Assembly: GCF_963583255.1 (NCBI RefSeq)
Contig: NC_084818.1
Coordinates: 13,394,222 to 13,458,221 of the forward strand
Reading direction: 5' to 3'
DNA: 64,000 nt
Source of the DNA: Pyrus communis
Lineage: Eukaryota > Streptophyta > Magnoliopsida > Rosales > Rosaceae
Part shown: positions 58,105-64,000 of the stretch, piece by piece
Layout of the letters: each line of letters begins with the position of its first letter
How positions within the stretch are numbered: position 1 is the first letter of the stretch
Notes under the pieces: generated by a model
The model's database searches: none
The model's input: only the letters and a program-made list of their open reading frames with translations
What the model was told of the DNA's origin: nothing
Program-made: the position numbers and the translations under genes

Positions 58105-58721
58105 GGCCATAAACCCAAGGCAGCCAATCCTTTCTGAAATTAATATTTTAATAAACAGTACATGGTTATATTTGCTTTCATCTTCAACTAAAGATCATAT
58201 GCTCGTTTTAGTTTTATTACAAAAAACCGTCTCTAACCGAGGGCCAGAAGGTCATAAGGCCAAACATAATTTATTATTTAAATTTAATATTATTTAATAT
58301 TGTTTCATATTGTTTAATGTTGTTTCATATTACTTAATTTAATTTAATGTTGTATAATGGCTTAGGAAGTTATAGGAAAAAAATAGAATTTTAAAAAAAC
58401 AATTTTAAAAATTTTGTTAAAAAAAAAAATCAAAAATAACGGCTAACTGACGTCAGCTAGCCGTTGTATTTGAAATTTGGCCTAGCATTCCTGTCGGATA
58501 TAATTGACAAGAATAATTAACAATACTGTCGGTTATATCCGACATGAATACTCAGCCCTCTGGCCCAGCCTGGAGCTGGTTGGATTGGGCCAACCCTTTA
58601 GCCCTTTGGTCTTTTGGCATTTTCAGATTCCGTGGGGCCCACGAACCCTCTGACCTAGCCTTCAGTTAGAGACGGTTTCGGGCTATTTTTGACCCTTTGG
58701 ACCCTTCGGTTGGAGATGGCC
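58105..58721 (-). mobile_element. Harbinger-type MITE, deletion relative of 58744-60601
   Basis: 617 bp. The left end (ggccataaaccc..., aaattaatattttaataaac, gtctctaaccgagggcca, ggccaaacataatttatta) is the reverse of the right end of the 58744 element. The right end (tgtcggttatatccgacat, ggggcccacga, acccttcggttggagatggcc) is the reverse of its left end. So it is the same family in opposite orientation, without the coding part. The flanks (ctt / tga) do not show a duplication. It begins 425 bp upstream of the KIN-8B ATG. Confidence 0.65.
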
Positions 58722-59185
58722 TGAGGAGGGAGACTGGTGTTAAGGCCATCTCTAACCGAAGGGTCCAGAGGACCAAAAATAGTCTGAAAACCATCTCTAA
58801 CCGAGGGCTAGGCCAGAGGGCTCGTGGGCCCCACGGAATCTGAAAGGGCCAACCGGCTGGCCTAAAGGAGCTAGTCAGCCTTGGGCTGGGCCAGGAATTT
58901 AAGAATTGTTGTCAGATATAACCGACAACATTGTTATTAATCCTGTTGGTTATATCCAACATAAATTCTTAAACAAATTTTTTAATCCAACGGCTAGCTG
59001 ACGCCAGTTACAGTTGGATTCAAATTTTTTTTTTTTTTTTGGTTTTTTGGGCCAATTTTTTTTGGATTCCTATAAATACCTAAACCATTCCTCACAAAAT
59101 TTTTACCATTCCTACACCATTTCAAGTCTCATATTTTCTTACCTCTTTCAAAAATATTTCCTTCAATTATTTCAATAATTTTCAA

Positions 59186-60190
59186 ATGGCCTCGTCTGCA
59201 ATAAAAAGTAGGCTTGGACCCGAAAAGAAGATGAAGCTCTTTGCAGGACTTATAGATGGGTGTCGGAAGATAGTGTTAGGGGGAGTTCTCAAACAAATGA
59301 AGGTGTTTGGACTCATGTGTCCAAAAAATACTTAGAGTTCTACGAAGGCATCACTCCACTGAATGTTCGAAACCATGAGAGTTGTTCTTCAAGATGGAAG
59401 AAACATCGTCACCCAAGTTTGAACAAATGGCATCGAGCACTATTAGCAGCCACAAGTAAACATGAAAGCGGTGCTAACTACTATGACGAAGTAAGTGCTT
59501 GCACAATTTATTTTAAATATTTAATTATATTACATTTAATTTCATGAATTACTTTCCTTTAATTTTTGTAAATACATTTAATTATATTACATTTAATTTC
59601 ATAAATTAATTTCCTTTAATTTTTGTAATTTTATTTTCTAGGTATGCCAAGTAGAGGAATTGTTTATAGAGGGCAGCTCGAAACCCTTTTAGTTTCATAG
59701 TTGTTGGAAAATTTGTAAAGGGTGGGTGTTATTTGAAGATCCACCTTAACATAGAGTAGCGCCGGTGTTCAAAACTGCATCCTCAGCTGCAAATATGGAT
59801 GAAGATGGATCTCCTACCATTCAACAAACAATGGTAGAAAATCCGCCTTCGGGTGAAGGTTCCATACCTAGGGCTATGGGACGAAACAAGGCATGAAGGT
59901 TGAAGGGAAAGGGTAAGGCAAATGATGATTACGCCACTTTACAGGAAGTGGTGGCCTCATTGCGATTAATGGCAGAGCAAACTGCCCTTGAGGCGGAAGA
60001 AATGAACCGTAGGCATGAAGAACGGGCCAAACAAATACAAGAAGAGATGGATGATAAGAATATGGAAATGAACGCTTCAAATTACACCCCAATGAGTAAG
60101 GCCTACTTTGATAGGAAGAAAAAAAAAAAAGAAATTATGACTCGACGGCAGTTGTTTAACTCTGACTATACTCCTACAATTGGGGGATGA
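59186..60190 (+). pseudogene. Harbinger ORF1-like Myb/SANT protein, broken
   Basis: ATG at 59186 begins MASSAIKSR; a one-base frame change near 59211 leads into the conserved frame. SANT/trihelix region (about 59213-59490): KEDEALCRTYRWVSEDSV, GVWTHVSKKYLEFYEG, CSSRWKKHRHPSLNKW, ESGANYYDE. Then GT (59490) and an acceptor 'ttttctag' (59634-59641) for a second exon: VCQVEELFIEGSSKPF, stop; KGWVLFEDPP, stop; IPRAMGRNKA, stop; then a coiled-coil C-terminus (LRLMAEQTALEAEEMNRRHE ... KAYFDRKKK) of the NAM-associated C-terminal type. ORF1 proteins of Harbinger elements bind the element's ends and carry the transposase to the nucleus. With at least one frameshift and three stops it is dead. Confidence 0.75.
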
Positions 60191-60219
60191 TAAAGATGAT
60201 GTTGATTATGGATATTAAA

Positions 60220-60390
60220 TTTAAGTTGTTCTAGTTTTGAAATTTAAGTTAATGTTGTTTTTAAATTTAATTTGTAGTTTTTAAATGTAATTTGTTATTT
60301 TTAAATTTAAATTGTAGTTTTTAAATATAAGTTGTAGTTTTTAAATATAAGTTGTAGTTTTTAAATTTAAGTTGTTGTAGTTTTTAAATT
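60220..60390 (+). repeat. ~21-bp tandem repeat in the Harbinger 3' end
   Basis: About seven imperfect units of tttaaat(t/a)taagttgtagtt between the ORF1 remnant and the right terminus. Confidence 0.8.
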
Positions 60391-60615
60391 TAAATAATAA
60401 ATTATGTTTGGCCTTATGACATTTTGGCCCTCGGTTGGAGACCCTTTTTTGTGACAGGGCTAAAACGAGCCCTATGGCCCTTTGGCCCTCGGTTGGAGAT
60501 GGAAACAAATATGGCCATGTATTGTTCATTAAAATATTAATTTCTTGGAGGGCCAAAGGGCTAAAATGAGCCCTCTGGCCAGCCTTTAGTTGGAGATGGC
60601 CTAAACAGTCCCAAT

Positions 60616-61880
60616 TAGGGATGGCATGGTTTGATACGTTTTTTGAGTGAAATCGAAATGGAAATTAAATTTTTTTGTGGTTTGGTTAGATGCGGTTTTG
60701 AAGCCAAAACCGAAATAAAACCAAATTGTTTGGTTTGGTTTGGTGCGATTTCAAACAGTTTCGGTTCGGTTTGGTTTTTAAGAAAAATGTACATTTTAAA
60801 ATACACAGCTATCTACGCATAAGACGGTCTCATTTTTTACACAATACATGAATTAATGAACCCATATTAACAGTTAGTACATTATGTGAGGATGTTTTGA
60901 TAAACTATTTCCTTCTAAAATTAGGACAATATATGCAGCAAACAAACCTGTAGGGGTGGTTCAGTATGGGATCCCAAACCCGGTGGTTCAGTATGGGATC
61001 CCAAACCCAAAATGGGATCCTGAATTCCAAACCAAAAATTTTCCGGATGGCAATTTGAAGACCAATCCCAAACCAAAATTTCAGTACTCCCAAATTTCAT
61101 ACAAATTGAAATAGCAATCATTCATACCAAGTTAATTAACATGCAACCAAAATAAAATAAGTAACAAAACCAAAAGCAAAAAAATAAGTTACAAACCTAA
61201 TATGTTTGAAAACTAACAATACAATTTTTTGATTTCATGTTGAAAAACTAGACACATTTGTGGGAGGTTTGTACCGGCAGATGTCGCGATAAAGGGCTAT
61301 GGTTACTACATGTAGACCACACTAGTTATATTGCTACTAGTAGTTAGCAACAATTCAAATGTATAATTATACATATATATATATATATATAAAATTTTCG
61401 GTTCGGTATGAGATTATCAAAAGATCGAGTAGACAATACTGAATTTCGTACCGAAATTTTGGGATTGGTTCGGTATTTCATCTCGAAAATTTCGGGAATT
61501 TTGGTTTGGGATCGAGATTTTTTTTTTGTTTGGTTCGGGATTTTCAAGAATTTTTTCAAGCCTTACAAATTTGTAGTAAGCAAACCTGCAGCAAACGATG
61601 CACGATGATATTCTACTAATTCTAGTGTGGTTGAGTAGATATTAAATGCATGGAACTCTAATAAACAACCAATTAAACATGACATCTAATATGGACATCT
61701 AATTAAATGTTTATTAGTATTTGTGGTGTGGTTCGGTTTTGGTGCGGTTTTCAAAAGCCAAAACCAAAACGTTTCCTTACATTACGGTTTGGTTTCAAAA
61801 CTGCAAAACCAAACTGTTTGGTGCGGTTCAATTTGGTTTGTGTTTCGATTTCGGTTTTCGGTTCTAAGTGCCCACCCCTA
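60616..61880. mobile_element. hAT-like element rich in 'cggtttggtt' repeats
   Basis: 1265 bp. Left tagggatggcatggtttg, reverse of right taggggtgggcacttagaac. The 8-bp flanks gtcccaat / actgcaat agree only in the last four bases, so the duplication is weak. Both subterminal zones (60630-60780 and 61725-61860) are packed with 'cggttttggtgcggttt'-like units in both orientations. A further 'gggtggttcagtatgggatc' pair (60955 and 60981) and a 'ttcggtatttcatctcgaaa' zone (61400-61560) suggest another nested element. No transposase. Confidence 0.5.
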
Positions 61881-61920
61881 ACTGCAATCTTAGTCCGATC
61901 AATCAAACAATTCCTCATAA

Positions 61921-62131
61921 CTACATCAAGTGGCTCAATGAGAAAGGCGCGGACTGCGGCTCCCCAATAAACTAAAACTATAGGAGGTCTCAAGTTCAAT
62001 GCTCTGACCTGGTGAGTCTGCTTGATTATGGCCACGGGCATAGTGAATTCCCCATAACATCTTCGGGGCCAAAAGGAGTAGATAACCGTGACTTGCCACC
62101 AGTTGTCCTCCTTTTTCTCAAAGAAAAAAAA
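61921..62131 (+). mobile_element. tRNA-related SINE, full length
   Basis: 211 bp. A-box-like gtggctcaatgag (61930-61942), B-box region ggtctcaagttcaatgctc (61985-62003), body shared with 49739-49898 (ttgattatgg, gtagataaccgtgacttgcc, accagttgtcctcc), A-rich 3' tail. Flanked by a ~20-bp imperfect direct repeat: aatcaaacaattcctcataa (61901-61920) and aatcaaacaactccttatga (62132-62151), three differences. Confidence 0.8.
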
Positions 62132-62151
62132 AATCAAACAACTCCTTATGA

Positions 62152-64000
62152 AATTTACTCTAAATATGTGATCACAAGTAATGTATCACATGTGTTTTGG
62201 GGCACAAGAAAATTTTCTCTTCTTATTATGATCGTGAAAGGAGGGTTTTAAAGCCTTGTTTGGAGTGGACCAAACTAAAAAGAAGGAAAGCCATGTGAAG
62301 GAGATGGTAATCTTGGCTTGAGTTGCATGCACGTGTGTTTGGAAAAGTTAATGAATCAATGCCTCGAATGGAACTTTAAAAAAATTCAAATTTGATTTTA
62401 AATGTTTTTCTCTAAAGTTTCATGTTACTGAAAGCTTCTTGAGGGAGATTTTTTTTTCCTTTCAACATGGTAATTTTGATAATCCCCGTTTAATTATTTA
62501 AATTTTAATTATATATATTTTTTATTTTTTATAATAACCTAAAAAGGCAGAATGTCAACTTTAAAGAATTGGTCTGGTGAAAAGTGAGAAAAGATTTGAA
62601 ATCTCTAACTCGAGCTCAAACTCTCACGAATGTATTTCTTGGGATCACCGGTATACTACCCCCTCGTGATATTAGAGTTGCATGAGAAGGATTATTAGTT
62701 TGCTATCATAGAGAGCAAATGTTAGCAAATATAGATTATAACAGTTGGTCAAGAAAGTGCACTCATATACTATCATCTATTAAAAATGGATGCCACTGAT
62801 TTAGTAAATGTGCAAGGTGTATAGTCATTGTTAAGAGGATTCTATAAAAAAAAAGAAAAGAATTAGAATGTCATTTTCTTCAGAGGCTTTTAGATATGAG
62901 TTAAAAACCAAATGATTGAAATCACTTAAAGGGTTTTTAGAAAGGAAAACTAATGAAAATGGTTTGAAAACTTTGAGTTTTAACAATAAGGACAAAATAA
63001 AGGATAAAATGAATAGTACCATGATTGATTTTTTAGTGTAAAAATGTGGTTTTTCGTTAAAGTGAACAGTACCGGGAGCTTTTCGTTAAAGTTCCATTTT
63101 TAGAACCATTACTTAACAAAAATGCAAGTTAATTTTGAAAAAAACACTTGAAGTGTTATATGAAAGAAACACATAATTGATGCTTCTTCTGAAATGCACT
63201 TCGAGTGCTTTTAAAATCTAAATTTTTTTTACCTAAAACGTTTTCAGCCATTTTAAAAACTGGTCGGTAGAAGCATATGAATAAAAATAACTCCAAATAT
63301 GTAAGGATCAAAATCACCCCCAAAAAAACAATAACAAGATGAATAGATCGGAAAAAATGACTACGATGGAAATGATTCAAGATATAGGGACCATAATGAC
63401 AACTAGGATTGTAAATGGACAAAAATGAAATAGTAATTGATACTGAGGGACCACTACTGTAATCTCCCCTTTTAATACGTTCTGGACAAAGACAGTGCAT
63501 TCTGCATTGTATTGAACTTTTAAGTCAGTTGAGTGGGATCCAAGAAGCCAAAATTTATTAATTAAATGGACATTGTTTGCCCATTTGGTATGGTGCCTCC
63601 ATCCTACTTTCGGTGAAAAGTGAAAAGTGAAAAGTGCAAAAGATTTGGTATGGTGTCTCCATCCTATTTTGTTATTTTATGGTAAAAAATAAGCTTTTAT
63701 TTCACTAACAGAAAAGTTATCCGTACAAAACACAAGGAGAGCCTTTTAACAAAGGTGATGCTACTTATTACGTGGCTTAACGAAAATTTATTTTTTTTAG
63801 TGTAAAATGTTGATGTACGAAAAAAAGAAAAAAAAAAGGTGGTGCTATCCACAAATGATCTTTATTTTCTACACATTTTTTTTTTTCAATTTTAGGCTGT
63901 TAGATCAAATAAATTAAAATAATCAAATAACAAAAATTAACAGAGTGTGAAAAAAATAAAAAGAGATGTATGAATAGTATCACCTTTAACAAGCTGTCCT
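62152..64000. other. Intergenic, no recognisable gene
   Basis: AT-rich sequence. It contains a MITE copy (62941-63095) and a direct repeat of 'tttggtatggtg(c/t)ctccatccta' (63585 and 63643) separated by 'gtgaaaa' repeats. The minus-strand frame at 63156-63500 lacks recognisable domains. Confidence 0.5.
62941..63095. mobile_element. MITE, 'gtgaacagtacc' family, copy 2
   Basis: aaaggaaaactaatgaaaat ... atgaatagtaccatgattga ... tttttcgttaaagtgaacag, 'taccgggagcttttcg'. Same layout as 51051-51196. Confidence 0.6.

Larger units (their letters stand above)
58744..60601 (+). mobile_element. PIF/Harbinger-type element with ORF1 remnant
   Basis: 1858 bp. Left ggccatctctaaccgaaggg, reverse of right ggccatctccaactaaaggc, with a TAA target duplication at 58741-58743 and 60602-60604. 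Further inverted and repeated 'gagggccaaagggc' blocks lie inside both ends. It contains a promoter-like TATA (cctataaatacc, 59069-59080) and a broken Myb-like ORF1, but no DDE transposase, so it is non-autonomous. Confidence 0.8.

Noticed and set aside
60616..61880. Firm hAT assignment by an 8-bp duplication
   Set aside because: Flanks gtcccaat and actgcaat agree at only four positions, so I kept the element but not a firm superfamily call.
62831..63500. Minus-strand frames of 63 and 114 residues
   Set aside because: Hydrophobic, low-complexity translations; the first overlaps a MITE copy and neither has a recognisable family.

Overview
This window is plant nuclear DNA: AT-rich, with GT-AG introns, plant-type genes and a dense nest of plant transposons. 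A woody eudicot, most likely Rosaceae (apple/pear group), fits best. That placement rests on the bHLH protein and on transposon families I recognise by eye, so it is an inference. I see three intact host genes, all on the minus strand: a group IVa bHLH transcription factor (26275-27976), a WDR5-type WD40 protein (46980-48870) and a kinesin-8 motor of the KIN-8B type (52647-57679). For each, exons join in frame from ATG to stop.

Layout. 1-6.0 kb: LTR-like remnant and nested inverted-repeat elements. 7.2-18 kb: degraded CACTA (En/Spm) DNA with a broken TNP2-type transposase, second-gene fragments and a Cassandra solo LTR carrying 5S rRNA-derived sequence. 18.8-20.3 kb: broken RTE-like LINE. 22.3-24.6 kb: solo LTR holding an 800-bp MITE. 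25.3-28.3 kb: fold-back MITE and the bHLH gene with TATA box and a probable 5' UTR intron. 28.9-29.7 kb: solo LTR. 30.3-35.0 kb: full-length Ty1/copia element with 186-bp LTRs, a perfect target duplication and a disabled polyprotein. 35.7-44 kb: minisatellite, hAT-type element, MITEs and a tRNA-derived SINE. 47-57.7 kb: WDR5 and KIN-8B, separated by 3.8 kb of nested insertions that include a 1029-bp near-complete inverted repeat. 58.1-62.2 kb: two related Harbinger-type elements head to head, a hAT-like element and a SINE.

How the genes relate. WDR5 and KIN-8B act in different processes (histone H3K4 methylation complexes; microtubule motility), but they also appear to be neighbours in Arabidopsis, which suggests old conserved gene order. 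KIN-8B lies upstream of WDR5 on the same strand. The space between them and the region upstream of KIN-8B are both filled with hairpin-forming transposons, so small-RNA-directed silencing near both promoters is plausible. The bHLH gene is a separate unit flanked by a fold-back MITE and a solo LTR.

Most other open reading frames are transposon debris, low-complexity DNA or antisense shadows. Element boundaries were placed by reading terminal repeats and target duplications by eye; no alignment or database search was run.
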